Source: Primula veris (Eukaryota > Streptophyta > Magnoliopsida > Ericales > Primulaceae). Taken from it: 64,000 nt of DNA. Numbering within the stretch: position 1 is the first letter of the stretch; every line of letters starts with the position of its first letter. The stretch lies in NCBI GenBank assembly GCA_963682055.1, contig OY821742.1:991316-1055315 (forward strand), written 5' to 3'. This document shows, piece by piece, positions 40,901 through 47,819 of this stretch. The position numbers and the translations under genes were made by a program. The notes below the pieces were generated by a model. The model was not told the origin of the DNA, made no database searches, and worked only from the letters and a program-made list of their open reading frames with translations.

Positions 40901-42528
40901 ATATGCGTAAAATTGAAACTATAAGGATAAAAACTTATTTTCAAACTTTAATAAAATGTTAATGATTTTCAGTCCGGTTCTTTCGAAATTTGATTCATAA
41001 TTATTTACTGGACATTTGATTTATGCTAATTATTTCACAGTAATAACACTGACGGTGGCAAAAAACTTATGTTTGCTTCCGTTTCTATGTTTGCTTCTGA
41101 GATTCGAGTACAAAAGAATGCGTTCCCTAGATCTCGATAACATCGAGTGTTTTCTTGAAAGCCACAACAATCTTATGCCCATAAGGTACTCTTATACCGA
41201 CATTAGAAGGATTACGAAAGGATTCACCGAAAAGCTGGGAGAAGGAGGCTATGGCTCGGTTTTCAAAGGAAAGCTCAAAAGTGGTCAAATTGTCGCAGTG
41301 AAACTATTGAATAGGCCTAATGCCAACGGCCAAGATTTCATTAACGAAGTGGCTACGATCGGTACAATTCATCATTTCAATGTGGTGAGATTAGTAGGAT
41401 ATTGTACGGAAAGATCCAGACGTGCCCTTGTATACGATTTCATGCCTAATGGGTCCCTAGAAAAATATATATTCTCAAAAGAGGGGGACTTTTCCCTAAG
41501 TTGCGAAAAGTTGTACGAGATTTCCCTAGGAGTGGCACGCGGAATTGAGTATCTGCATAGAGGTTGTGATATGCAAATTTTGCATTTTGATATCAAGCCT
41601 CATAACATTCTCCTAGACGACAGCTTCACCCCAAAGGTGTCGGATTTTGGACTGGCAAAATTGTATCCGACTGATGATAGCATTGTTTCCCTCACTGCAG
41701 CAAGAGGAACCATGGGTTATATGGCACCCGAATTATTTTATAAAAACATCGGAGGGGTTTCGTATAAAGCAGATGTTTACAGCTATGGTAATCATTTTTA
41801 CTGCAGTATTCTCCAACACTACTATAACGTGCATCGGATTCATTGTAATTCAATCCAATCTTGGGGAGCTTAAACGGATGACTTCAAAAAATAATTACTC
41901 TACTACTGTTTTTTTCTTATTGTTTTAGCCTTAAGGAAGTAGAGTAACAATTTTGGCTACTTATTTTGTGAAAACACATATTTCCAGGTCCATATTGTTT
42001 CGAAAGTCTGCCAAACTAGTTCGGTAAAGTAATACTCAAAATCATTCTTGACACTTTATTTATCTAAAATACACTGCAAAATTATACACAAAATCACTCT
42101 TGACAAAGTAGTATAAGGACGTACAACTGCTTAATCATTTTTGTCATTCTCTTACAGGTATGTTGTTGATGGAAATTGCGGGAAAGAGACGCAACGTGGA
42201 TGCACTAGTAGATAACATTAGCCAAGTATATTTTCCTTCATGGGTACACGACCGATTAGAAAACGGAATGGAAATTGAAATGGGAGAGACTATTAGCGAG
42301 AAGGAAAGGGAAATGGTGAGAAAAATGATACTTGTGGCTTTGTGGTGTATACAAACTAATCCGAGTGACCGCCCTTCAATGAACAGAGTTGTTGAGATGC
42401 TTGAAGGAAGTATTGAAGTATTAGAGATGCCCCCTAAGCCTAATTCTCATTATCCGACTGTTAACAAGGGTGTAAATGAGGATCCCGAGTTTCGGCTAGA
42501 CAACGGTGATGGCACGCGTTTGCCGTGA
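16961..42528 (+). CDS. Gene B: LRK10L-type receptor-like kinase with a 19 kb intron and tandem mini-exons
   Basis: Proposed exons: 16961-17244, 36445-36635, 37515-37763, mini-exons 38191-38229, 38401-38439, 38610-38648 and 38827-38868, then 41041-41787 and 42158-42528. Every junction has GT/AG and matching phase (2, then 1 throughout), summing to 2001 nt, 666 residues. Residues about 1-28 are a signal peptide ([11 protein letters not shown]). The extracellular region has a GUB_WAK-type start ([22 protein letters not shown]), YIVEEIDY, and [17 protein letters not shown] membrane segment lies near 299-317. The kinase has [25 protein letters not shown] (non-RD), DFGLAKL and MGYMAPE. The ATG at 16973 is a possible alternative start. 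Intron 1 holds a MITE and a complete gypsy element, so correct splicing is doubtful; expression evidence is needed to exclude a pseudogene. Confidence 0.8.
17268..17506. repeat. Stowaway-like MITE, copy 3, in intron 1 of gene B
   Basis: Left TACTCCATCTCTTCC and right AAACGGATGGAGTA are degenerate inverted ends flanked by TA. The inside (ATAACATGTATCAAAATTGT, CAAAACTAAATCAT, ATTCCGACAATTATG) closely follows copy 2. It begins only 24 bp after the exon 1 splice donor. Confidence 0.78.
18080..18084. repeat. Target-site duplication, left
   Basis: ATGAC directly before the left LTR equals ATGAC at 35341-35345 directly after the right LTR. A perfect 5-bp duplication is what Ty3/gypsy integrase makes. 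Confidence 0.93.
18085..18657 (-). repeat. Gypsy 3' LTR
   Basis: 573 bp, TGATA...TATCA ends. Compared with the other LTR I count 7 substitutions (six transitions, one transversion) and no indels. One change converts the TATA-like CTATAAATAG of the 5' LTR to CCATAAATAG (plus-strand CTATTTATGG, 18431-18440). Confidence 0.97.
18658..18671 (-). other. Gypsy polypurine tract
   Basis: On the minus strand AGTCAGGGAGCACT abuts the 3' LTR start, in the position of the plus-strand primer. Confidence 0.65.
18853..19292 (+). CDS. Antisense gene 1: small coiled-coil protein inside the gypsy element
   Basis: A TATA box (TATAAAGG, 18853) lies 55 bp before the ATG at 18908. The frame runs to the stop at 19219, 103 residues, and an AATAAA follows at 19287. 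The protein starts [11 protein letters not shown], then has a charged heptad-like helix ([39 protein letters not shown]) and ends in an acidic Ser/Asp/Glu tail. It is a clear paralogue of antisense gene 2. No enzymatic motif is seen. It reads opposite to gag-pol. Coiled-coil assembly is an inference; function is unknown. Confidence 0.65.
19451..19919 (+). CDS. Antisense gene 2: small coiled-coil protein, paralogue of gene 1
   Basis: TATAAGAAGG at 19451 precedes the ATG at 19509 by 58 bp; stop at 19847 and AATAAA at 19914. The 112-residue protein shares with gene 1 the start MASP, the GDN-x3-Y-x-AxLExEV segment, the RIKELEAS block and [10 protein letters not shown] near the end. The central helix is Glu/Arg-rich ([18 protein letters not shown]). 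The spacing of promoter, ORF and poly(A) signal is nearly the same as for gene 1, so the pair arose by duplication of a whole transcription unit. Confidence 0.65.
20328..20713 (+). CDS. Antisense gene 3: small coiled-coil protein
   Basis: A TATAAATA box at 20328 precedes the ATG at 20420 (AAGATGGCT context); an in-frame ATG at 20348 is an alternative but lies only 20 bp past the box. The roughly 97-residue protein ([13 protein letters not shown]) has a helical core, [20 protein letters not shown] then [20 protein letters not shown], and a basic Arg/Ser tail ending RYRSTSP. No known domain. A 350-bp pyrimidine-rich tract follows it. Confidence 0.55.
20714..21060. repeat. Long pyrimidine-rich tract
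   Basis: The plus strand is almost entirely T and C (TTCTTC, CTTTTT and similar words) for about 350 bp. Open frames here are compositional artefacts. It forms the 3' flank of antisense gene 3. Confidence 0.7.
21419..21500 (+). promoter_or_regulatory. Repeated promoter element upstream of antisense gene 4
   Basis: CTCCCAAGTATGTCAGGAAAT occurs at 21419 and again at 21447, and a degenerate third copy TCCAAGCACTTGTCAGAAAA at 21477. The 28-30 bp spacing and position 20-100 bp before a TATAAATA box (21516) suggest a cis-regulatory array. Confidence 0.45.
21516..22107 (+). CDS. Antisense gene 4: coiled-coil protein
   Basis: A TATAAATA box at 21516 lies 112 bp before the ATG at 21628; the frame ends at 22107, 159 residues. 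Two helical stretches are evident, one near residues 12-35 ([20 protein letters not shown]) and one near 100-135 ([20 protein letters not shown]), separated by a segment with [19 protein letters not shown]. The tail is Ser/Phe-rich. The frame is intact and more GC-rich than host intron DNA. No known family recognised. Confidence 0.6.
22253..22787 (+). pseudogene. Antisense gene 5: coiled-coil protein with one internal stop
   Basis: TATAAATG at 22253, ATG at 22348 (GAGATGGCT), final stop at 22710 and AATAAA at 22782. The start [13 protein letters not shown] is basic; the C-terminal two-thirds is a coiled coil ([35 protein letters not shown]). A TAA at 22468-22470 interrupts the frame, which continues in the same register to 22710. 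Otherwise it resembles its neighbours in architecture, so it is probably a recently inactivated member of the array. Confidence 0.6.
22788..23441 (+). promoter_or_regulatory. Upstream region of antisense gene 6
   Basis: No coding frame is supported. The stretch includes a GC-rich part (22870-23035, with CCCCCCGGAG and CGGGGGGGCATCC) and a T/C-rich part ahead of the ATG. No clear TATA box. Confidence 0.4.
23442..25923 (+). CDS. Antisense gene 6: PF04195-like 'putative gypsy type transposon' protein with coiled-coil tail, spliced
   Basis: Proposed exons: 23442-23450 (ATG ACG ACT then GTAAGT), 23725-24627, 24780-25232 and 25342-25923, all phase 0, about 648 residues. An alternative acceptor at 24717 also keeps frame. 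The first 150 residues resemble the PF04195 family: [38 protein letters not shown], then a Trp/Gly/Pro segment ([11 protein letters not shown]). A basic stretch follows ([11 protein letters not shown]), an acidic linker, then a heptad coiled coil ([19 protein letters not shown]) and a Pro-rich tail. Proteins of this family accompany plant gypsy elements; their function is unknown. The introns persist because they are in antisense to the element's genomic RNA, so reverse transcription does not remove them (inference). Confidence 0.72.
26151..26723 (+). CDS. Antisense gene 7: coiled-coil protein
   Basis: The ATG at 26151 (GCCATGGTG, good plant context) opens a frame to 26723, 190 residues. An upstream CAG at about 26127-26129 could be a splice acceptor, in which case the start lies further up. 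Residues 15-70 are a coiled coil ([37 protein letters not shown]). A second helix-rich half follows ([31 protein letters not shown]). No TATA box was identified. It may splice to the exon at 26854; no good donor before its stop was found. Confidence 0.5.
   Translation: MVVWTSPSRSVGNVIDGLERSKAFLTAELNSARHEIKDLNIHISNMSIRLRDLEEKFSKKTAHYTANKGKAKELLGALRRSRDEARGRVTSLNLVLGAIFEDADLLLSFVKAYWARVRALEVLEHVKGMSGVARAERMVDATAGVTEATSALNRVDAVVRVRLGTQIVSLRDIHFADVVETSASVDGLSD
26854..27498 (+). CDS. Antisense gene 8 or 3' exon of gene 7: helical protein with acidic tail
   Basis: A strong acceptor (TTTTTTTTATATAG) precedes 26854, and from there the frame is open to the stop at 27498, about 214 codons. The first 35 residues are Ser/Gly/Pro-rich; then come long helices ([40 protein letters not shown]) and an acidic, Ser/Cys-rich tail ([12 protein letters not shown]). 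It lacks an obvious ATG, which supports an exon joined to something upstream. Its partner is uncertain. Confidence 0.5.
   Translation, partial: AHATTSHQAGSPSLVSPGPGPTGAARDEVSSGANSDVQAKWPYIVLMGKNVELLNRCGRLRAKLKTQASSFREYARRSEHVVEVQEHRLDRYWRVKEKYFGKLKSLVTQANMLVKYFRLSRSRYDASAAMTEVRKLPFDDARRKAASDAHEIAKGAEFAARVKTLTCVGAHTVNFDAFISEERFDGEETDGDTSTDDEEVELGQFPSCSSCSSS
27499..27899. other. Spacer between antisense genes and minisatellite
   Basis: Three diverged copies of a T-rich unit near 27528, 27660 and 27790 share a (G/C)CATAATG(T/C)(G/A)GG-like word followed by ATTATT/ACTATT and TTCATT words. No gene. Confidence 0.45.
27900..28603. repeat. 48-bp minisatellite, about 15 copies, with higher-order organisation
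   Basis: The core CACGCCATGTTGGGAATTTC is followed by ATAGTATTCCTAGGCGTT and a variable joint. The joints are CCTTTGGTAA (A), CCTTTGATAA (B) or TTTTTTT (C, about 43 bp). From about 28170 to 28450 the order C-A-B repeats with a period near 141 bp. Because 48 is a multiple of 3, open frames run through both strands without coding. Tandem repeats between pol and the 3' LTR are a recognised trait of Tat/Ogre-type elements. Confidence 0.93.
28604..28767 (-). other. Downstream flank of the gypsy pol
   Basis: On the minus strand an AATAAATAAA word near 28630 follows pol and precedes the minisatellite. It could act as a poly(A) signal for a short gag-pol transcript, but the genomic RNA must read through it. 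Nothing else seen. Confidence 0.4.
28768..29964 (-). pseudogene. Gypsy pol, integrase
   Basis: The HHCC zinc-binding region is readable from about 29850 to 29700 ([15 protein letters not shown], then RCDKCQRFA). Two in-frame stops follow, TAG at 29638-29640 and TAA at 29626-29628. The core has Asp in [12 protein letters not shown], Asp in VADNGTQF and Glu in GNGQAEVSN. The C-terminal region ([19 protein letters not shown]) ends at 28768. A frameshift near 29965-29975 disconnects this part from RT. Confidence 0.9.
29961..32894 (-). pseudogene. Gypsy pol: protease, reverse transcriptase, RNase H, second RNase H
   Basis: The 977-codon open segment starts with a Cys/His knuckle ([14 protein letters not shown]), then an aspartic protease ([13 protein letters not shown] and ILGRPWLH). 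RT follows with [30 protein letters not shown] and YIDDMV, then RNase H ([18 protein letters not shown]). At the end is a second, archaeal-type RNase [42 protein letters not shown] and [12 protein letters not shown]. That second RNase H is diagnostic for the Tat/Ogre/Retand group. The protease has Asp-Gln-Gly rather than Asp-Thr/Ser/Asn-Gly. The ATG at 32894 is internal: a TAA at 32916-32918 interrupts the common gag-pol frame. The end at 29961 is a frameshift. Confidence 0.94.
32916..34688 (-). pseudogene. Gypsy gag
   Basis: The ATG at 34688 is only about 60 bp from the primer site. An acidic, Gln/Ser-rich N-terminal part (278 codons) ends at a TAA (33852-33854). The same frame continues with a Retrotrans_gag core ([51 protein letters not shown]) and a basic linker containing two [16 protein letters not shown] repeats. 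It stops at TAA 32916-32918, after which the knuckle and pol follow in the same frame. Apart from these two stops, gag and pol form one long frame. Confidence 0.88.
34748..34765 (-). other. Gypsy primer-binding site
   Basis: Two bases after the 5' LTR the minus strand reads TGGCGCCGTCTCCGGGAA. It resembles the TGGCGCCGTTGCCGGGGA site complementary to the 3' end of plant tRNA-Asp, used by several gypsy lineages, with about three mismatches. Confidence 0.75.
34768..35340 (-). repeat. Gypsy 5' LTR
   Basis: 573 bp with TGATA...TATCA ends. On the minus strand a TATAAATAG box (plus 35114-35122) lies about 220 bp inside the LTR and is the likely promoter for gag-pol. The other LTR has a substitution in this box. 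The downstream flank starts with the ATGAC duplication. Confidence 0.97.
36051..36444. other. End of intron 1 of gene B
   Basis: AT-rich intron sequence with a pyrimidine-containing acceptor (CTTACTTTGTTCAG) at 36431-36444. No other feature seen. Confidence 0.5.
37515..37763 (+). other. Gene B exon 3 with an internal 45-bp tandem duplication
   Basis: The segment encodes [15 protein letters not shown] followed directly by [15 protein letters not shown], from two 45-nt repeats that differ at a few bases. Homologous kinases usually have one copy of this YxYxDV/I-x3-AYGFE segment, from memory. The duplication keeps frame and lengthens the ectodomain by 15 residues. Confidence 0.75.
38191..38868 (+). 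repeat. Tandem array of four mini-exons in gene B (unit about 210 bp)
   Basis: Exons 38191-38229, 38401-38439 and 38610-38648 (39 nt each) and 38827-38868 (42 nt) each follow TTGCAG and precede GTAAG. The introns between them are near-copies (GTAAGAAATTTCATTTAAAT, GTCCAACATCTAGCA). All are phase 1-1, so any number or combination preserves frame. Peptides: [39 protein letters not shown] and [14 protein letters not shown]. They lie just before the membrane segment. Whether all are joined or chosen alternatively cannot be told from DNA. Confidence 0.8.
38869..41040 (+). other. Intron between the mini-exons and the kinase exon of gene B
   Basis: The 2.2 kb is AT-rich. It contains a CTAAAA/AACTAA hexamer run (39698-39733) and a short duplicated word pair (GGTTCTTTC...ATTTACTGGACATTTG at about 40810-40851 and 40976-41018). 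A TTTTCA hexamer run at 38738-38767 lies just outside it. Open frames around 40478-40829 resemble nothing I know. Confidence 0.5.
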
Positions 42529-43716
42529 GTTCAAGCACAACTCAAGACGCTTCACGTTTTGAACATGAAATGCAACTATTTATTCGACTAAAATATGTGT
42601 CATGGGCCCGTAGTATATATTACTAATAAAAATAATTAATACTGTTGTGTTATCAATTTTGCTATTTTTGGTATGTTGTAATGATTGATGACTAAATAAT
42701 ACTGTACAATATATTGAATATAAGATTGAATGAAAAATAAAATACTCCTATAGTTCTATTAGATTTAACAATATTGTGTGATAAATTAACAATATTAAAA
42801 AAAAGCAAAACATTGCCTAATGAATTGATTTTCTTCCTAAACAAATAATTATCCCCTCCATATTGCATATTAAGTTAACTAAATTTCGGCTATTATTTAA
42901 GACTATAGACTATATAATAAATAAAAATTAGATGAGATGGTTTTGGAAGTGCATCGATTATTAATTTGATTTCTTAAATAATTATCGGTTTCCATGTCTT
43001 TCGTTTTGTAACTTTTAAATTAAAAATCCTAAAACCCTTTCAGTAGTTTTCTAGTTGTGCAACCTCTTTCTTGTAATTTCTCTCTCTCTCTCTCTCTCTC
43101 TCTCTTTTGTTGTGTTACAATTCAAGTTAGGATCTGTAATTTTAGCCTTTTTAGTTTGGTTGATTGAGTTTGAAAAAAAAAAGAAGAGTTAAAACGCACA
43201 AAATATATCGGGTGATGATTTACTATTTTTAAGAAATTTTATGATTCCTAGTTGCGCCCAGCGGTCATGGTTGCAAATTTCCCATCGTTGCAAATTTACT
43301 CAAGTTAGATTTATCGGGTCTTCATTAGGTTATCGGATTTTTCAAATATATTTGTAATTATTTTTTGATTATATTTTTTTAATCAACGTTTTATAATATT
43401 TTTTAAATGTTTGTTCAAAAAAATAAGTAAATTTTGACTTTCTTTTTTATATTTTTTGGTATTTATTAATAACCTTATAAATTGTCAAAAAAACAATTAA
43501 ACATAAAAAAAATTATAAACAAGTCAAATTTTACAAAGTTTTTTAAAAAAACACTTAGAAAAAATATACAACGTTGATTTAAAAAATATAATCGAAAAGT
43601 AATTACAAATATACTTGAAAAATCTAATAATCTGGTAGAAATCTGATAAATCTAACTTGAAAAAATTTGCATCCGGTTATAATTTGATCAAGCACTTGTT
43701 ACATTCATTTTTTATG

Positions 43717-43846
43717 CATATACCATAATTTTATTTTATTGATACTATATAACTATATATTGTTGGTTTATTAAATTAAGGGATATACCATAATTTTATT
43801 TTATTGATACTATATAACTATATATTGTTGGTTTATTAAATTAAGG
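43717..43846. repeat. 63-bp tandem duplication
   Basis: ATACCATAATTTTATTTTAT...GTTTATTAAATTAAGGG occurs twice back to back with essentially no differences. A diverged relative lies at 9085-9130 and 9405-9440. Confidence 0.85.
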
Positions 43847-44358
43847 GGTGTAGCGTGGGATAGAGGTGGGTAAAAATTCCGCAAACTTAACTCGTAACTC
43901 AATCTGTATGTTGAGTGCTTAAAAAAATCAATTCGTCCCGCCTCAATTCGATATATATTTTTCGTGTTAAGTTTACCAAACCGCTGATTAATCTGCCCCA
44001 ATTTCAACCCGCAATATATATATATACTAGTAATCGTTACCCACGCGTTGCGTGTGCGACGCGTGGTATATATATGATCCGGGTAAATAAATTTTTAAAA
44101 AGTATATTGATTGAATGAATATATTAAATTAAAAATCGTGAGTAATATAACGTTTTTGTTATACAAAATACACACAAAACGATTTTGCTAGTATACCATT
44201 ATAATTGTTTTGAAAAGATCATGATTTTTGTATTTTTTTTTATATTTTGAATTGAATAAATGTAAATGAGTAATTAGTAAAAAAGATTGAGGCCATTTTT
44301 AGAAAAAATGGCCAAAATTTGGCAGCCTCATTTTTTCTTGGGTTGGCTTATATTAATA

Positions 44359-44360
<2 letters not shown>

Positions 44361-44429
<69 letters not shown>
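44361..44429. repeat. AT dinucleotide microsatellite
   Basis: About 34 uninterrupted AT units. Confidence 0.98.
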
Positions 44430-44432
<3 letters not shown>

Positions 44433-45974
44433 GGTTTTAAATTATATTTCTATTTAAAAAAATTCAATTTATTTTAAAATTTAGCTTGATTATGCAAACT
44501 ATGAAAAATAAAAGACCAAAATAAAAATTTAAGAATCAATCTAAACTCAACACGCCCCAGTGCTCGTCGGTGGGAGGTCATCTTTTAATAATATTTTTGT
44601 TCGTAGATCACTACTCATATTGTTTTCATAAGTTTTTGGTATTTTTTTTTACTTAGTAATTCAAACAAGCGCTAAAAAAAACCTTAAAAACAACTTTTAA
44701 GTTATTTTTTTACACTTTGATATCTTTTCATTGTATATTATAATATCTTTTTTTTAAGATTAAAAACAATTTTTAAACTTTTTTTTAATTTTAATATCTT
44801 TCCTGTATAGATTATTTAAACTTTTTTTATTGGGTCGGGTGACTGAAATTTAAAAAAGTTTTGGCATAAGACCTTCATTTAAAAATTCTTGTAAAAGGCG
44901 ACTTATACATGACTAATATTCTCCCCGTCCCAACCTGCAATTTATTTTGCGGGTTGGGTTGTGTTGGGTTGAATTGAAGTTTTAATTGTAACGGGTTGTA
45001 TTGGGTTGATATTTAAATTTTATGAAACCGTTTCAATCGATCCGTCATTTATTTTGCGGATTAAATTAGAATTGAGGCCAATCCGTCCTAATTAATCCGT
45101 CTCAATCCGTCATGGGTCCTATCAATCCTATTGAAAAAATAAACGGAGCTTTCGAGCACCGAAGAGCACTGATGTTTTACAACTCTGAGGTAATTCTTTT
45201 TCTCACTCGGATCATGTCGCACATATGAGCGTAAAATGAAACAAAGAAACATAACAAATTAGGCTTAATACTTAAGGGCTGACTAACTTGTCGGTTTTCT
45301 CAATCTTACAGATGCACAGAGCTGCATTTGCCTTGCCTTCATTCGTCAAGAGGGAAGTTACTCTTCTTCGGGATTCTGCAAAAGCCAAATGTGATTGCAC
45401 GTGCACTAAAGGTTAAATTGCTTACGATCGATACTAAAAGTGAAAGTGTATATTTTCGCACGAACTGCTGTACTCCAATCGGAGTATTTAATACTAAGTA
45501 CTTATGCACGGCTTTGTTATGTATATACTTCTACCATTTACCGGTTCAAATGTGGTGTAATTATCTACAGTTACGTCCGCCCTATTTTCCTAACATATTG
45601 GGTCTAAGTTGTCCCGTAATTATATTTCTTTGCTTTTTGGTTGCCTTTGTTGAAATAATAAATTGTTTGGTTCAATGTTTGCTTTAATGTCATGAACCTT
45701 TTGGATACATGCACAGACCTTTGATATGGATGCATGAATAAGTTATGTCTTTTGATTTTCTAGAATAAATATTGATAACTCAAGACATTTGATGTTCTCT
45801 TGAGTTTAGTATAAATAGGTGCTCTACTTCCATTTGTAGGTACACCAAAATTTAGTTTGAGTTTGATATTATAAGAGTTCTTTCCCTCTCTATATTTTGC
45901 GTTGTCATTTTATGTGAGTGAGTGGTCATTTCAACCCAACAGTGGTATCAGAGCTTGAAAGATCGTAGGGGTTA

Positions 45975-46319
45975 TGGAAGCCATGGAATTTGTATGCGAG
46001 AAGTTAATGTACTCGAATTACCAAAGGTTGAGTACAATCATAAGGTCTTATCTCGGAGGATGTGATTTGTGGGACGTGGTGGACGAAACACAACAAGATG
46101 ACCTAAGCAAAAAAATCCGATAAATTAAGGAGAAGAGAGCATTTTTCATCTTAGAAAGATCCATACACCCAAAAATTTGGGAGGAGATAAAAAATCAAAA
46201 GTCTCCAAGTGATGTTTGGAAAATGCTCAAGGTGGTCGTCTCAAACAAAAGAGACGTGACTTTACCCAAAGAGTATTGGGTGGAATGTTTTGAAAGAGAT
46301 GAGTTTTCTATGAAATAGT
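45975..46319 (+). pseudogene. Degenerate copia gag N-terminus
   Basis: From the ATG at 45975 the frame reads MEAMEFVCEKLMYSNYQRLS then LGGCDLWDVVDE, matching the N-terminal helices of copia gag (the NYxxWSxxMKxxL and LWDVVE pattern). A TAA at about 46120 interrupts it; the frame then continues (FILERSIHPKIWEEIK, DVWKML) to a stop near 46318. Confidence 0.7.
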
Positions 46320-46351
46320 GTGAAAATGAAGAAAGTGAGCAAAATTCGAAT

Positions 46352-47236
46352 TTGTGCGAAAATGATGAAGGTAAAGAGGTGGATAGTAAAATTTGTGAAA
46401 ATAAAGAAGATGGAAAAATGGTTGGTGAAGGCGAAGAGTCTATAAATGGGGAAGAAGATAAGCGAGATGATAATAAGTTAAAAAATACCGAATGTGAAGG
46501 AGATGCGCAAAATGCATCCAAGGTAAGTATGCTTTTACAAGAGTCGTATCAAAATGAGTTGAAAGAAAAAAGAGAAGAAACTTGTAAAAGTAATAACTTT
46601 TATGATAAAAGATTGTTTATTTTAAAGGATAAAGAGAATGATCAAGTTGAAAATATAGTTTTGTTTGATAAAGAAATAAAAAAATCAAACGAATATTGTG
46701 GAGAAAAAGTTTGGTCTATTGAGAAACTCAATTTAATGAATAAAATATTTGAGAATAAACTCCTATTTAAAAAAGAGGAGTTAAATTTTGAAAGAAATGC
46801 AAATTTAGAAATATATTTTCAAATAAAAAATGAGAGTGAAAAATATTATCTTTTTATGGAAAATGATGTCGAGATGAGTGTTTACAAGGTTAAATTTGAT
46901 AATAACACTATATTGAGTTTTGAAAACAAACAAACGATAAATGAGTAAGGAAAACACTTTAGTTTAGAGAATTGGTGTTTCGACACCGGATGGATTGATA
47001 TAGTTCAATATTTTGATATAAATAAGAATAAATTTGAGAAATTTCAAAATGGAGTGAAAGCAAAATTTAGAGAAGTGAACGGAAAAAACAAAGTTATGAA
47101 GATTGTGAATTGTGAAAACTCAGTTAAATTAATGAAATGGTACGAAAAGTGTTATACGTCGGCCGAAATGTGCATGGAAAGTGTCGCTTTCGAAGGAGAC
47201 ACGATTGAAGCAAAGACACGTTACGAATTATGCTAA
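46352..47236 (+). pseudogene. Lys/Glu/Asn-rich open segments in the non-autonomous element
   Basis: One frame (46352-46948) and a shorter one (47054-47236) encode charged, low-complexity protein (for example KENDQVENIVLFDKEIKKSN) with no recognised domain. The two are joined by the same kind of composition and separated by a TAA at 46946-46948. They might be a decayed gag linker or captured sequence. I do not assign a function. Confidence 0.4.
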
Positions 47237-47819
47237 AAAGAAGGAAATTAAAGTGAAGTATGCAAAGTCACAAGATTAAGTGCTGGATATTTTTTACAAA
47301 AATCTCAAGTATGAAGACTTTCGAAGATTGAGAAGTTCACTCGAAGTTGCCAAACAAGTTTAAGAGAGAGTGTTGAAATAATAAATTGTTTGGTTCAATA
47401 TTTGCTTTAATGTCATGAACCTTTCAGATACATGCATAGACCTTTAATGTTCTCTTGAGTTTAGTATAAATAGGTGATCTACTTTCATTTGTAGGTACAC
47501 CAAAATTTAGTTTGAGTTTGATATTATAAGAGTTATTTCCCTCTCTATATTTTGCGTTGTCATTTTATGTGAGTGAGTGGTCGTTTCGACCCAACATCCT
47601 TCAAAACCTGTTTCTTGTTGCTATCGATCGATATTCTCTATAAATCTATTATAAAATGTATGTGTGTATATGGGTGTATCGGTTATAATGTGATACTGAG
47701 AAACTAAGCTTAAAAATCAACTAAAGAGCATGTTAAGTTTTTCCAGCAGCTGATCATATACATATTATGGCCATGTTTGTTTGCATTATAATATACAATG
47801 TACAATTTGTAACTAAGTA

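Larger units (their letters stand above)
42529..45647. other. AT-rich region downstream of gene B
   Basis: No gene supported. It holds a CT microsatellite (43078-43107), a 63-bp tandem duplication (about 43717-43846), a palindromic CACGCGTTGCGTGTG word (44041-44055), and an AT microsatellite (44361-44429). An open frame at 45328-45687 overlaps the following element and has no recognisable domain. Confidence 0.5.
45648..47596 (+). mobile_element. Short non-autonomous copia-like LTR element
   Basis: Left LTR 45648-45941 (294 bp) and right LTR 47371-47596 (226 bp) share TGTTGAAATAATAAATTG starts and CCCAACA ends; the right copy lacks about 68 bp near its middle. TGGTATCAGAGC (45943-45954), the initiator-Met primer site of Ty1/copia, follows the left LTR, and TAAGAGAGAG precedes the right one. 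Flanks GCCTT and TCCTT give a 4/5 matching duplication. The 1.43 kb interior has a degenerate gag start and Lys/Glu-rich frames, with no protease, RT or integrase, so it would depend on another element for movement. Confidence 0.88.

Noticed and set aside
45328..45687. 119-residue plus-strand ORF
   Set aside because: Its end runs into the LTR of the element at 45648, and the rest matches no family I know.
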